A stretch of DNA of 36,035 nucleotides. Origin: Flammeovirgaceae bacterium (GTDB lineage: Bacteria > Bacteroidota > Bacteroidia > Cytophagales > Flammeovirgaceae). Every line of letters begins with the position of its first letter. Position 1 is the first letter of the stretch. Below, piece after piece: positions 18,694-28,646 of this stretch. The notes beneath the pieces were generated by a model. It was given only the letters and a program-made list of their open reading frames with translations, did not search any database and was not told the origin of the DNA. Location of the stretch: assembly GCA_019634305.1 (NCBI GenBank), contig JAHQVQ010000382.1:1-36035 (forward strand), read 5' to 3'. Made by a program: the position numbers and the translations under genes.

Positions 18694-20544
18694 ATGAATA
18701 GATTAATGAAGCTACTGATTTCTATAGGAGCATTTTACCTATTGTCAGGCTGTACCTCCGAAAAAGAGGAAATCTTAAAATCCTACCAACAATGGCATAC
18801 TATTACCCTACCTTTTGAAGGCCCAGAAACTGCCGAAGATGCCAGTGAAAATCCATTCCTGAATTACCGTTTACAGGTAAATTTCCAATATGAAGATGGT
18901 GAACAATATAACATCAGAGGATTTTATGCTGCAGATGGAAATGCTGCAGAAACTAGTTCTACAACAGGAAAAGTATGGAAAGTGAGATTCACTCCGGACA
19001 AACCAGGAGATTGGAGCTATAAAGCATCATTTTATCATGGAGAAAAAGTTGCACTTAGTGAAAACCCAAAGCAGGAAGAAGCCATAAAATTGGGAAATGC
19101 GGAAGGAAAATTTAAGGTTATCGCATCTGAAATCACCGGGAAAGATTTTAGAGGACATGGTAGAATTGAAGCAGCCAATGGCTATTTCAAATTTAGAGGA
19201 ACAGAAAATTTTTGGCTAAAAGGAGGAACCAACAGCCCGGAGAACTTACTTGCTTTCAAGGATTTTGATAATACCTATAGAATGCTGGCAGAAGCAAGGG
19301 ATGGGGAGGCTGCTGCTCCAGAAGATATTCACTATTATAAACCACATTTGAAGGACTGGAAATCCGGTGATCCCACCTGGAAAGATGGCAAAGGAAAAGC
19401 TTTGATTGGAGGAATCAATTATTTGGCTTCCAAAGGATTAAACTCCATTTACTTTTTAACACTAAATATTAACGGTGATGGCAAAGATATCTGGCCTTAT
19501 CACTCTCCGGATGATTTTACCCGATTTGATATCAGTAAATTAGCACAATGGGAAATTGTTTTTCAACATATGCAGGAAAAAGGAATATTGATGCATGTGG
19601 TGCTGCAGGAAACTGAAAATGAAACCATTTTAGATAATGGAGATACTGGTTCTTTAAGACAATTGTATTTATACGAATTGATTGCCAGATTTGGACACCA
19701 CCTGGCATTAGTCTGGAATTTAGGAGAAGAAAACGGTCCGGCTCCATTTTCCCCAATTGGGCAAAATGATAGCCAGCGAAAAGCCATGACCAGTTTTATC
19801 AAAAATGCCGATCCTTACAAACATCCGGTGTTACTGCATACACATTCCCATGATCCGGTTCGTAGTGTTATTCTTGATTCAATAATTGGTTTTCCGGGAT
19901 TAGATGGCCTTTCATTACAACAAGATAAACGTGAAGAAGTGCCAGGTGTGGTAGAAACATGGAGGAAAAATGCCCACAATTCTGGCCATGATTGGTTAAT
20001 TACCATGGATGAAATTGGCATGTGGCATACTGGTGCCCAATCTGATTCCCTCGATCCGCAACATGAAACGCTAAGGGGAAATGTATTGTGGGGAACTTTA
20101 CTTTCTGGTGGTGCTGGTGTGGAATGGTATTTTGGTGCTAGAAATTTACACACCGATCTGAACTCAGAAGACTGGCGGAGAAGAGATCGTCTCTGGGAAT
20201 TGACCAATATTGCAATAACTTTTTTCAATACCCACCTGCCTTACTGGGAAATGTTGCCTGCTCATGAATTAGTGAAGCCCCAAGATGCATTTTGTCTAAA
20301 AAAGACAAATGAAATCTATGCAATTTATTTACCTAAAGAAGGAGAATATTCCATTGATCTAAGTGAAGCTTCAGGCAAATTTGACGTCTATTGGTTCAAT
20401 CCAATAAATGGAGGCGATATTCATGCTGATGCTTTAACTAAAATTGAAGGAGGAAATACTGTCCAACTAGGTAATCCGCCCGAAATTGATCATGAAGGTG
20501 AAAAACAGGATTGGGTGGTTTTAGTTAAAAAATCTCAGCCTTAA
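18694..20544 (+). CDS. DUF5060 domain glycosidase-like lipoprotein
   Basis: Lipobox-like YLLSGC; N-terminal QQWHTITLPFEGPETAEDASENPFLNYRLQVNFQYEDG...WKVRFTPDKPGDWSYKASF; VWNLGEENGP and LITMDEIGMW as putative catalytic Glu sites. Start moved from the TTG at 18688 to the ATG at 18694. Confidence 0.82.
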   Translation: MNRLMKLLISIGAFYLLSGCTSEKEEILKSYQQWHTITLPFEGPETAEDASENPFLNYRLQVNFQYEDGEQYNIRGFYAADGNAAETSSTTGKVWKVRFTPDKPGDWSYKASFYHGEKVALSENPKQEEAIKLGNAEGKFKVIASEITGKDFRGHGRIEAANGYFKFRGTENFWLKGGTNSPENLLAFKDFDNTYRMLAEARDGEAAAPEDIHYYKPHLKDWKSGDPTWKDGKGKALIGGINYLASKGLNSIYFLTLNINGDGKDIWPYHSPDDFTRFDISKLAQWEIVFQHMQEKGILMHVVLQETENETILDNGDTGSLRQLYLYELIARFGHHLALVWNLGEENGPAPFSPIGQNDSQRKAMTSFIKNADPYKHPVLLHTHSHDPVRSVILDSIIGFPGLDGLSLQQDKREEVPGVVETWRKNAHNSGHDWLITMDEIGMWHTGAQSDSLDPQHETLRGNVLWGTLLSGGAGVEWYFGARNLHTDLNSEDWRRRDRLWELTNIAITFFNTHLPYWEMLPAHELVKPQDAFCLKKTNEIYAIYLPKEGEYSIDLSEASGKFDVYWFNPINGGDIHADALTKIEGGNTVQLGNPPEIDHEGEKQDWVVLVKKSQP

Positions 20545-20551
20545 ATTAAAA

Positions 20552-20584
20552 AAGGAGCTGCATCAGGTAAAAATGCAACTCCTT
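20552..20584. terminator. Bidirectional terminator between convergent genes
   Basis: AAGGAGCTGCAT-N9-ATGCAACTCCTT hairpin with A-rich flanks, between the stops at 20544 (+) and 20605 (-). Confidence 0.7.
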
Positions 20585-20604
20585 AAATGAATATATTATC
20601 TGGA

Positions 20605-21399
20605 TTATTCCATTTCTTTTTTATGGTGGTTCTTATCCTTCCAGATAATTGATTGGACTTCCATAGTTTCTATTTCAGCCTCAGTGATTTCATCTCCTTC
20701 CATCTCTTTTGCCTCCATTAAATACATCAAGTTAGACTGATCATCATAAAGAAATACCTGCCCTTTATGAATCATATGCTTCATTTCTTTTCTCAACATT
20801 TTCACTTCCTTTCCACTCATTCCCACCTTCACATTGTAAACATCCTGGTGTTTATTATCTACAAAAATAATTTGCTCAATTTCATTAGTTTGTAGATTAG
20901 TCACCAACTGGATAGCGGCCTGGGCTTCGCCTTTTTTTCCGTAAGCTACCACCGTTTGAGTTTCATCCAAAGGAACAGCCATTTCTGTTAGTTCCCCAGT
21001 TTCCAGCATTTCAAAGTCTTTCTCTATCAGATTGGCTTCCAATGCTTTCATTGTTTCCATTTTATTTCCAGAAGCTACTTGTTCTTCAGCCTCTGCATTA
21101 CCAAGTGGCGACTCTACACCAGCTTCATCTACTTCGGTTTCGGGAGCTTCTTCTTCCCCAACAGGTGCAGGTGTTTCCATAGTGGCCTGGGAAGTAAGTG
21201 GAACCAGATCGTAATGATCTTCATCAATTATCCAGTTATCTTCCTCTACCACTAGATCTACAATTTCTTCAACAGGCTCTTCCATTTCTTCTTTTGGAGT
21301 TTCCTTTGCAGAATTACAACTAGTAAAGACAATAGACCCGAATACAAATAATGTTAGAATTGAAAAAGTGTAAGCTAATTCTTTTTGAATCTTTCTCAT
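20605..21399 (-). CDS. Glu-rich putative lipoprotein, unknown function
   Basis: Lipobox-like IVFTSCNS followed by a highly acidic linker (KEEMEEPVEEIVDLVVEEDNW) and a folded-looking C-terminal half. Confidence 0.75.
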   Translation of the reverse strand: MRKIQKELAYTFSILTLFVFGSIVFTSCNSAKETPKEEMEEPVEEIVDLVVEEDNWIIDEDHYDLVPLTSQATMETPAPVGEEEAPETEVDEAGVESPLGNAEAEEQVASGNKMETMKALEANLIEKDFEMLETGELTEMAVPLDETQTVVAYGKKGEAQAAIQLVTNLQTNEIEQIIFVDNKHQDVYNVKVGMSGKEVKMLRKEMKHMIHKGQVFLYDDQSNLMYLMEAKEMEGDEITEAEIETMEVQSIIWKDKNHHKKEME

Positions 21400-21762
21400 G
21401 ATTAACCTTGGTTAGAATGGATTAAAAATTATTTCAGCTAATAGTTATTCTATAGGTTTAAAACCTAATTAAGCCCCATCTAATAAAATAATCATCTGTA
21501 TTGTTAGTCATTTTATATATACAAGATAAGGGTTTTTTACGAAACATCAAACCATTAAAAACTGCTTCATTGAGTTTTGTTTCTGTGAAATAAAAGATTA
21601 AAAACCCAGGTTTGGAAAAGGTCAATACTATTTCATCTTTGAAATATCAATAGAGGTGAAAATCTAATTGATTGCAATAAAGGAAATTACTATTATGCGG
21701 ATTCGGATTTCAAATAAATAACTATCTTGGATATCTAATTAAAAAAAGAACTAAATCAGAAA

Positions 21763-23166
21763 ATGAAAAAAATCAGGCAAACAAACTTTCTACTTATCTT
21801 ACTCCTGTTAGCAGAAATTACTCAGGCACAAATTGAAATGCCTGCTATTTTTGGGGATAATATGGTTTTGCAGCAGCAAACAGAAGCTGCTATTTGGGGA
21901 AAAGCCTCACCTAAAAAGGAGGTAAAAGTGTCTACTTCTTGGGATGGGAAAGATTACACTACAAATTCAGATAAAGATGGAAATTGGAAACTAAAAGTAA
22001 GTACTCCAAAAGCTGGCGGACCATACGATATTACAATTTCCGATGGTTCAGAATTAAAACTAAGCAATGTATTAATTGGAGAAGTATGGGTCTGCTCAGG
22101 GCAGTCCAATATGCAAATGATTATGAAAGGCTATTTCAATCAACCCATTCTTGGTGCAAATGAAGCCATTGCCACCTCGGCTAATTCCTCCATCAGGCTA
22201 ATGACTATAGAACGGGAAAAAAATCTGGAAGAACAAGGCGATTTTAAAGGGAAATGGCTAGAATGTGAGCCAGAAAATGTTGCCCAATTTAGTGCTACTG
22301 CCTATTTTTTCGGAAGAATGATACAAAATGCCCTAGATGTTCCTGTAGGATTAATTTGTTCGAGTTGGGGTGGAACCAGAATTGAGCCTTGGATCAGTGA
22401 AAATGGATTTGAAGAATTTGATTGGGTAAATTTACCAGGAAAAAACCTGGAAGAATTCTCTCAGCAAACACCAACAGTGCTATTCAATGCTATGATCAAT
22501 CCGATGGTAGGTTATGGAATAAGAGGAGGATTGTGGTATCAGGGAGAGTCAAATAGAAACGAACCAGATCATTATGAAAAGTTAATGCCAGGATTAGTAG
22601 AAAATTGGAGAAAAGAGTGGGGAATTGGCAACTTTCCGTTCTATTATGTGCAAATTGCTCCTTTTGACTATGGCAAACAGGGATTGAACTCAGCCTACCT
22701 GAGAGAAGCCCAATTGAAGGCTTCTAGTGCTATTCCAGGTATTGGCATGGCTTGTTTGATGGATGCCGGGGAAAAAGATTGTATCCATCCTGCCAATAAA
22801 AAAGCTGCAGGAGAGCGACTTGCTTTTTTAGCATTAGCCAATACTTATGATAAAAAAGGGATTGAGTTTTCAGGTCCCATTTTTAAAGACATGACTATTG
22901 AAGGAAATTTAGTAAAGTTGACTTTTGATCATGCCAAAAACGGATTGACCTCTTACGGTAAAGAATTGAGTAACTTTTGGATTTCTGGTGAAAACAAAAG
23001 ATTCTATCCGGCAAAAGCCATCATCACCAGAGAAGGAATTTCCTTGATGTCCCCAGTTGGAAAACCAGTAGCAGTTCGCTATGCTTTCGATGATTTTGTA
23101 GTAGGCGATTTATACAACACCGATGGACTACCTGCTTCCTCTTTTCGGACTGATGATTGGGAATAG
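21763..23166 (+). CDS. Sialate O-acetylesterase-like SGNH hydrolase
   Basis: MPAIFGDNMVLQQQTEAAIWGKA, GEVWVCSGQSNMQM, SSWGGTRIEPW, GGLWYQGESN are characteristic. Confidence 0.93.
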   Translation: MKKIRQTNFLLILLLLAEITQAQIEMPAIFGDNMVLQQQTEAAIWGKASPKKEVKVSTSWDGKDYTTNSDKDGNWKLKVSTPKAGGPYDITISDGSELKLSNVLIGEVWVCSGQSNMQMIMKGYFNQPILGANEAIATSANSSIRLMTIEREKNLEEQGDFKGKWLECEPENVAQFSATAYFFGRMIQNALDVPVGLICSSWGGTRIEPWISENGFEEFDWVNLPGKNLEEFSQQTPTVLFNAMINPMVGYGIRGGLWYQGESNRNEPDHYEKLMPGLVENWRKEWGIGNFPFYYVQIAPFDYGKQGLNSAYLREAQLKASSAIPGIGMACLMDAGEKDCIHPANKKAAGERLAFLALANTYDKKGIEFSGPIFKDMTIEGNLVKLTFDHAKNGLTSYGKELSNFWISGENKRFYPAKAIITREGISLMSPVGKPVAVRYAFDDFVVGDLYNTDGLPASSFRTDDWE

Positions 23167-23485
23167 AAGGTTGATTGGGTTGAGCCCCCAAGGCTGGTTC
23201 AGGTCTGTTACCCGCAATGGACGTTGGGCCTAACTATCCATTAGAATTATAAAAATAGAAGTTTCCAAACTTTATTGGTTTTGGTAGAAAAGGGCGTTTG
23301 AATTGAAAGAGTCCAAATTAACCCTGCTAAAAACCATCCTTACAAGACTTGAACCAGAGAAGGTGATTTTACCAGAAAGTTTCAAATTACTATAAGACTT
23401 AAGTAACCGCTTCGCTTGATACTTAAGCCAGGAAACTTTTATACCTACTGGTTTTGAAAACATTTTTTGATATTACCAGAAAACC

Positions 23486-25012
23486 TCAAGCTTCAGCAGC
23501 CAAAATATTTCCGGCAATTATTTTTTGCCAGCCTTTATAAAATTGCTGTATTAAAACCTCCTCACCAGAAGGGTTGTATTCTTGCAGATTGTCCTTAAAC
23601 TGAGGTAAATCTTCGATATCTTTCCACAGACCAATTCCCAATCCTGCAATTAAGGCAGCTCCTAATCCTGAAACATCTGCAATTCCAATATTGACTACTT
23701 TTGTATTCAATAAATCTGAAAGAAATTGCATTAAAAATTGATTCCCAGTAATTCCTCCATCTGTTTTTAGTGATTTTAGCGGTAAATTACTTTCAGCTTC
23801 CATGGCCGCAATCACATCTTTTATCTGGTAGGCAATGGATTCCAAAGCTGCTCTTACAAAATGTTTTTTATCTGTCTTAAAAGTAATGCCATGAATAGAA
23901 GCTTTCCATTCCATTTGCCAATGCGGTGCGCCCAAACCACTAAAGGCGGGAATTAAATATACCCCTTCATTATCAGGAATACTGTTCGCCAATGATTCAG
24001 TGGTTTTGCTATCTGTAAATAAATCCAGTTGATTCTTCAACCATTCTATCGTTGCTCCACAACTTACAATTACTCCTTCCAAGGCGTAATCTATTCTGCC
24101 TTTAGTACTCCAGCAGATGGTAGTAACCATCCCTTTTTCAGATTGTACAGGTTCACTTCCGGTATTCCAAAGAATGGAAGATCCAGTTCCCAAAGTAGCC
24201 TTAGCAGTTCCTAGAGTGAAACAACCTTCTCCAAAAGCTGCTGCATGAGAATCTCCAATCATTCCCGTAATAGGTAAAGGTTTGGGAAATAAACCTTCAA
24301 AATTGGAGGCACCAAAATCATCTGACGAATGCCTGACTTCTGGCAAATTAATTTTCTCCAGACCAAATTTTTCTAATAAGAATTGGTCCCATTTTAAATC
24401 ATAGATATTGAAAAAAAGTGTTCTGGAAGCATTGGTAAAATCAGTGAGAAACTGTTGGCCTTTGGTCAATTTATAAAGTAACCAGGTATCAATTGTACCA
24501 AAAAATGCTTCCCCAGATGCTATAGACTCTTTTATGATTTCATTATTTTCATTCAACCAGATTAACTTGGTTCCGGAAAAATATGGGTCAATTTTTAATC
24601 CTGTTCTCTGGTTAATTTCCTTTTCCAACCCTTCATCTGAAAGCCTGTTGCAAACAGCGATTGAGCGTTTACATTGCCAGACAATAGCTGGATGCAGCGG
24701 TTTTCCTGCTTTATCCCAAACTACAAAAGTTTCTCTCTGGTTGGATATCCCACAAGATAAAATATTTGCCTCCTTACCAGGATTTTTTACCACAAACTCC
24801 TGCAAGCATTTTTTTACTGCATCGAGCACATTTTGGTAAATCTCCATGGGATCTTGCTCTACAAATCCCGCTTTTGGAAAATAAGAAGGAAGAGAAACTG
24901 TAGCTTTCACCTCTAATTTCCCTTCCTGATCAAAAAGAATAGCTTTAGTACCACTAGTCCCCTGATCAATTGATAAAATATATGAATTGGATATCTTAAA
25001 GGGTTTTTCCAT
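23486..25012 (-). CDS. FGGY-family carbohydrate kinase (glycerol kinase-like)
   Basis: YILSIDQGTSGTKAILFD, CGISNQRETFVVWDKAGKPLHPAIVWQCKR, ATLGTGSSILWNTG, LKTDGGITGNQFLMQFLSDLL. Confidence 0.9.
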   Translation of the reverse strand: MEKPFKISNSYILSIDQGTSGTKAILFDQEGKLEVKATVSLPSYFPKAGFVEQDPMEIYQNVLDAVKKCLQEFVVKNPGKEANILSCGISNQRETFVVWDKAGKPLHPAIVWQCKRSIAVCNRLSDEGLEKEINQRTGLKIDPYFSGTKLIWLNENNEIIKESIASGEAFFGTIDTWLLYKLTKGQQFLTDFTNASRTLFFNIYDLKWDQFLLEKFGLEKINLPEVRHSSDDFGASNFEGLFPKPLPITGMIGDSHAAAFGEGCFTLGTAKATLGTGSSILWNTGSEPVQSEKGMVTTICWSTKGRIDYALEGVIVSCGATIEWLKNQLDLFTDSKTTESLANSIPDNEGVYLIPAFSGLGAPHWQMEWKASIHGITFKTDKKHFVRAALESIAYQIKDVIAAMEAESNLPLKSLKTDGGITGNQFLMQFLSDLLNTKVVNIGIADVSGLGAALIAGLGIGLWKDIEDLPQFKDNLQEYNPSGEEVLIQQFYKGWQKIIAGNILAAEA

Positions 25013-25204
25013 TTTTAATTCTCACATTTAAGTATAGCATTCAAAAAGGTTTTTCCGAGGTTGTCTTTTCAGCATCTGATAATTACTCCACTAGGGACTT
25101 GAAAAATAATTTCCTTACCTAATTTCTATTTACCACACTAGCTTGAAGGCATTTTTTTCCATTCTATTTATCTCTAAAAAAGTAGAATTATCCCTTTTTA
25201 GACT

Positions 25205-26143
25205 TTATTTTTTAACTATTTCCTTTCCCATTTTAAAAAGTCCTTCAGGTGAAATTCCATAATGCTGGAAAATTTCTAGTTGTGAACCTGTTGCGGTATA
25301 TTCATCGGGAATACCCACAATTTTGAAGGGAAGAGCAATCCCTTGCTGCATGAGTAGACCGGCACAAAGTTCTCCCAATCCTCCATTCACACTGTGTTCC
25401 TCCACGGTAATAATTGCCCCACAATTTTGAGCAGTTTCCAACAAAAGTACTTCATCAAATGGTTTGATAGAATGCATACTTATCACCCTGCAACCAATGC
25501 CTTCTTTTTCCAATAATTCAGCTGCCTGAAGGGCGGGATAAACTGTTTCACCCGTGGCTATAAATGCCACATCTTTCCCATTTTTTATTTTAATTCCCTT
25601 TCCTAATTCAAATTTGGAACTCTCAGAATGTAGATCGTACATGGCTCTTTTACCAAATCGAATGAAAACCGGTTCCTCTAAATTAGCAGCTAATTTGATC
25701 GCATTTCTAGTTTCAAAATTATCCGCTGGAACAATAATATTTAAGTTATTAATTGCCCTTAGCACCGCTAAATCATGCAAAGAATGATGGGTGGTACCTA
25801 AAGCGCCATAACTTACCCCAGCACTTATTCCAATCAAATTCACAGGATTATCAGAATAACAAACATCATTTTTAATTTGCTCAAGTGATCTTGCTGTTAG
25901 AAAGCAAGATGGGGAAACTGCAAAAACCTTTTTTCCTGTGGATGCAAGACCAGTAGCCATGCCTACCAGATTTTGCTCTGCAATACCCACTTCTACTATT
26001 TGATCTGGATATTTTTTAACAAAAGCAACAAGTTTTCCTGATCCTCTCGAATCGCTGGTTACTGCTACAATTTTATGATCATTTTCTGCTAAAGCTTCCA
26101 GAGTTTCTGCAAAAGCTACCAGATTTGGAATTCCTAAATTCAT
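25205..26143 (-). CDS. Transketolase C-terminal subunit (pyrimidine-binding plus C-terminal domain)
   Basis: DSRGSGKLVAFVKKYPDQIVEVGIAEQNLVGMATGLASTGKKVFAVSPSCF; ATG one nt after the TAA of the N-subunit (ORF-track start is a TTG at 26161). Confidence 0.9.
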   Translation of the reverse strand: MNLGIPNLVAFAETLEALAENDHKIVAVTSDSRGSGKLVAFVKKYPDQIVEVGIAEQNLVGMATGLASTGKKVFAVSPSCFLTARSLEQIKNDVCYSDNPVNLIGISAGVSYGALGTTHHSLHDLAVLRAINNLNIIVPADNFETRNAIKLAANLEEPVFIRFGKRAMYDLHSESSKFELGKGIKIKNGKDVAFIATGETVYPALQAAELLEKEGIGCRVISMHSIKPFDEVLLLETAQNCGAIITVEEHSVNGGLGELCAGLLMQQGIALPFKIVGIPDEYTATGSQLEIFQHYGISPEGLFKMGKEIVKK

Positions 26144-26144
26144 C

Positions 26145-26981
26145 TTATTGTACCGTTTCAAAAGTGTTGGTGAATTGCTCTAATTCCTGCATACATTGCT
26201 CAAATTCTTCATCTGAAGGAACCCCATGATGCCATTTTAAAACATCTTCCATAAAGGATATTCCTTTGCCCTTCGTAGTATTGGCAATAACTAAGTTTGG
26301 CTTTCCTTTTTCAAATGGGGCCGATAAGAATGTATCTTTCAATTCCCCAAAATTATGCCCATCTACTTCTTTCACTGCCCACCCAAATGCCTGAAATTTT
26401 TCTGCTAATGGCTCTGAATTACACACATTTCTTGTACGATCCGTAATCTGCAAAGTATTTCGGTCCACTATGGCAGTCAGATTATCCAGCTTATAGTGGG
26501 CTGCAACCATAGCTGCTTCCCAGTTGGAGCCTTCAGCCAGTTCTCCATCACCCAAAAGTGTATATACTTTGTAGTCCTTTTTGTCCATTTTTCCAGCCAG
26601 GGCTACACCTGCACATATAGGCAATCCATGACCCAAAGCCCCTGTGTTTTGCTCCACACCATTTACTTTTCTGGTGGGATGCCCAACATAATGGGATTGA
26701 TACTGGCAAAGTGTTTCCAAATCGGATTCAGGGAAAAAACCTTTATCGGCAAGCACCACAAAAAGTGCTTCTACTGAATGCCCTTTACTCTGGATGTAAC
26801 GATCTCGATCCGGATCATGGAAATTATCCGGGGAAACATTCATCACTTCGTTGTAAAGCACATTTAAAATATCGATGCAGGAAAGACTTCCTCCTGTATG
26901 TCCTGCTTTAGCTTTTTTAATATAGGTAAGAATTTTCTTCCTATACGCTACTGATTTCTTTTGAATAGCTAAATTGCTCAT
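26145..26981 (-). CDS. Transketolase N-terminal (TPP-binding) subunit
   Basis: GHTGGSLSCIDILNVLYNEVM, YIQSKGHSVEALFVVL, TGALGHGLPICAGVALAGK, TLLGDGELAEGSNWEAAM. Confidence 0.92.
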   Translation of the reverse strand: MSNLAIQKKSVAYRKKILTYIKKAKAGHTGGSLSCIDILNVLYNEVMNVSPDNFHDPDRDRYIQSKGHSVEALFVVLADKGFFPESDLETLCQYQSHYVGHPTRKVNGVEQNTGALGHGLPICAGVALAGKMDKKDYKVYTLLGDGELAEGSNWEAAMVAAHYKLDNLTAIVDRNTLQITDRTRNVCNSEPLAEKFQAFGWAVKEVDGHNFGELKDTFLSAPFEKGKPNLVIANTTKGKGISFMEDVLKWHHGVPSDEEFEQCMQELEQFTNTFETVQ

Positions 26982-27006
26982 TTTTTAGAAAGGTTTATCA
27001 AGTAAA

Positions 27007-28428
27007 TTATTCTTCTGGAGCATTATGATAATGAACATCCCAATTCAGGTATTTTTCCAAAGCCTCCTGTAAAATACCAGCAGTGTGAGAAGCGTTCATT
27101 ACGGCATGGTGTTCAAATCCATTATTACAGATATAGCGCATAAGTTTTTGCAATTTTGGAACACTGGCCACCGCCCTGTTCCCAAAAGTGTTTAGCTCAT
27201 CATTGGTAAACATTCCTTCTCCAAAATATGCCCTAATGTTACCATCGCTATCAAAAGTACTGATTCTACCATAGGTTAAAAGTCCGGCAGGGGTTCTACC
27301 CTCCAAAGCACCATAGGTATTTTCTTCTCCTACCATTGTTCCTAAAATTGGAGCTGTTCCTATCTGAATATCTGGAATAAATGATTTTGCCCAGTTTCCA
27401 CAGTGGAATAACACACATTTGTTATCATCATCTGCATAGTTATTATTCCAATCTACCAAAGCACTTGGCGAGCCTGAAGCCAATTGCATAGCATACATGG
27501 TTAGGGTTCCAGTGACATCTACTTCACAGGCACTTGGCATCAACTGATCACTCATCATGCTCATGTTGGTACAAACATTACAACCATAATTTTCCTGTAC
27601 AGAAGTCCAGCATTGAATAGCAGTTGCATCCAGGCTATTAGCTTCCATAAAATCCGATAAAACTACACCCATTTTTGCCATTTGCACCAGTTTTTCCGAA
27701 GGTGTTTTTCCAGTTGGTGAATATGCTTTTATGGCATCCAGATTTTCTTTTACCTTTACATCACTTTCTTTAAGTTTGTCCGCATTTCCAATGATCTCAG
27801 ATAAATCCACAGTAGTAACTGAAATCCCATTTCTTTCCAGAATTTTTTCGCTATACCGAACTGTATTAAAAGCCCCTGGCCTGGCTCCTACTGCCCCAAT
27901 TCTTAAATTGGATAATCCCCTCACAACTCTACAGACACCTAAGAACTTTTGTAAATCCTTTTCAAAATCAGGATCGGATGGATGAACCACATGCTTTTGT
28001 GTGATAGAATAAGGAATTCCGTATTGCTTTAAATTATTACAAACTGAAATTTTTCCACAAAAAGCGTCTCTTCTTCTCGCCACATTCATCTTTCCAAGCT
28101 CATCAGGGTAACCCTGAATTAGAATCGGAACTTTTAAGTTTGATAAGCGAATGACATCAGCTACACCTTTTTCATCTCCAAAATTGGGAAGGCACACCAA
28201 AATTCCATCAATTTTATCCGCATTTTTTCGGAATAAGTCAGCACAGGTTTTAGCCTCCTGAAAGGTTTCCACTCCCCCTAACTTGGTTTCCTTGTCACCT
28301 ACCATTATCAGGTTGATCCCCACTTTAGTAGCAAGCTCCGAAATGTCCTTTCTTGCTTCTGTTACCAAGATATCTGGGAAAAAATCTCTATTTCCAATGA
28401 TTACACCCAGGGTGATTTGATGATTCAT
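27007..28428 (-). CDS. L-fucose/L-arabinose isomerase-like family protein
   Basis: 473 aa; IDGILVCLPNFGDEKGVADVIR, LRIGAVGARPGAFNTVRYSEKIL, ATAIQCWTSVQENYGCNVCTNMSMMSDQLMPSACEVDVTGTLTMYAMQLAS are typical of the fucose isomerase-like (COG2407-type) family. Confidence 0.85.
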   Translation of the reverse strand: MNHQITLGVIIGNRDFFPDILVTEARKDISELATKVGINLIMVGDKETKLGGVETFQEAKTCADLFRKNADKIDGILVCLPNFGDEKGVADVIRLSNLKVPILIQGYPDELGKMNVARRRDAFCGKISVCNNLKQYGIPYSITQKHVVHPSDPDFEKDLQKFLGVCRVVRGLSNLRIGAVGARPGAFNTVRYSEKILERNGISVTTVDLSEIIGNADKLKESDVKVKENLDAIKAYSPTGKTPSEKLVQMAKMGVVLSDFMEANSLDATAIQCWTSVQENYGCNVCTNMSMMSDQLMPSACEVDVTGTLTMYAMQLASGSPSALVDWNNNYADDDNKCVLFHCGNWAKSFIPDIQIGTAPILGTMVGEENTYGALEGRTPAGLLTYGRISTFDSDGNIRAYFGEGMFTNDELNTFGNRAVASVPKLQKLMRYICNNGFEHHAVMNASHTAGILQEALEKYLNWDVHYHNAPEE

Positions 28429-28523
28429 TTTTGAAAGGGTTTTATTTTTAGTTTAAAAACAAAAAAAGTCTTACAAATGGTGAAATAATAAAAATGTAGT
28501 TCATTATTTTTACATAAAAAAAC

Positions 28524-28572
28524 TTTCGTTTATTTTCGTTTTTTAAAATTATGGCAAATAAACGAAAATAAA
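28524..28572. promoter_or_regulatory. Putative operator of the adjacent DeoR regulator
   Basis: TTTCGTTTATTTTCGTTT (two direct TTTCGTTT units) facing AAACGAAAATAAA; TTTATTTTCGTTT (28529-28541) is exactly inverted at 28560-28572. Confidence 0.65.
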
Positions 28573-28646
28573 ATTAAATTTTCTATTTTTGAATACAATT
28601 CAGTTAAAAGTTCACATAGGAATTGAGACTTTAAATCCTAAACAAA

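Noticed and set aside
19815-20228. 137-aa minus-strand ORF inside the DUF5060 gene
   Set aside because: Opposite strand of a coherent lipoprotein CDS; no independent signal.
26143-26161. 17-nt overlap between the two transketolase subunits
   Set aside because: Caused by an upstream TTG in the ORF track; the ATG at 26143, one nt past the TAA, is the more likely start.
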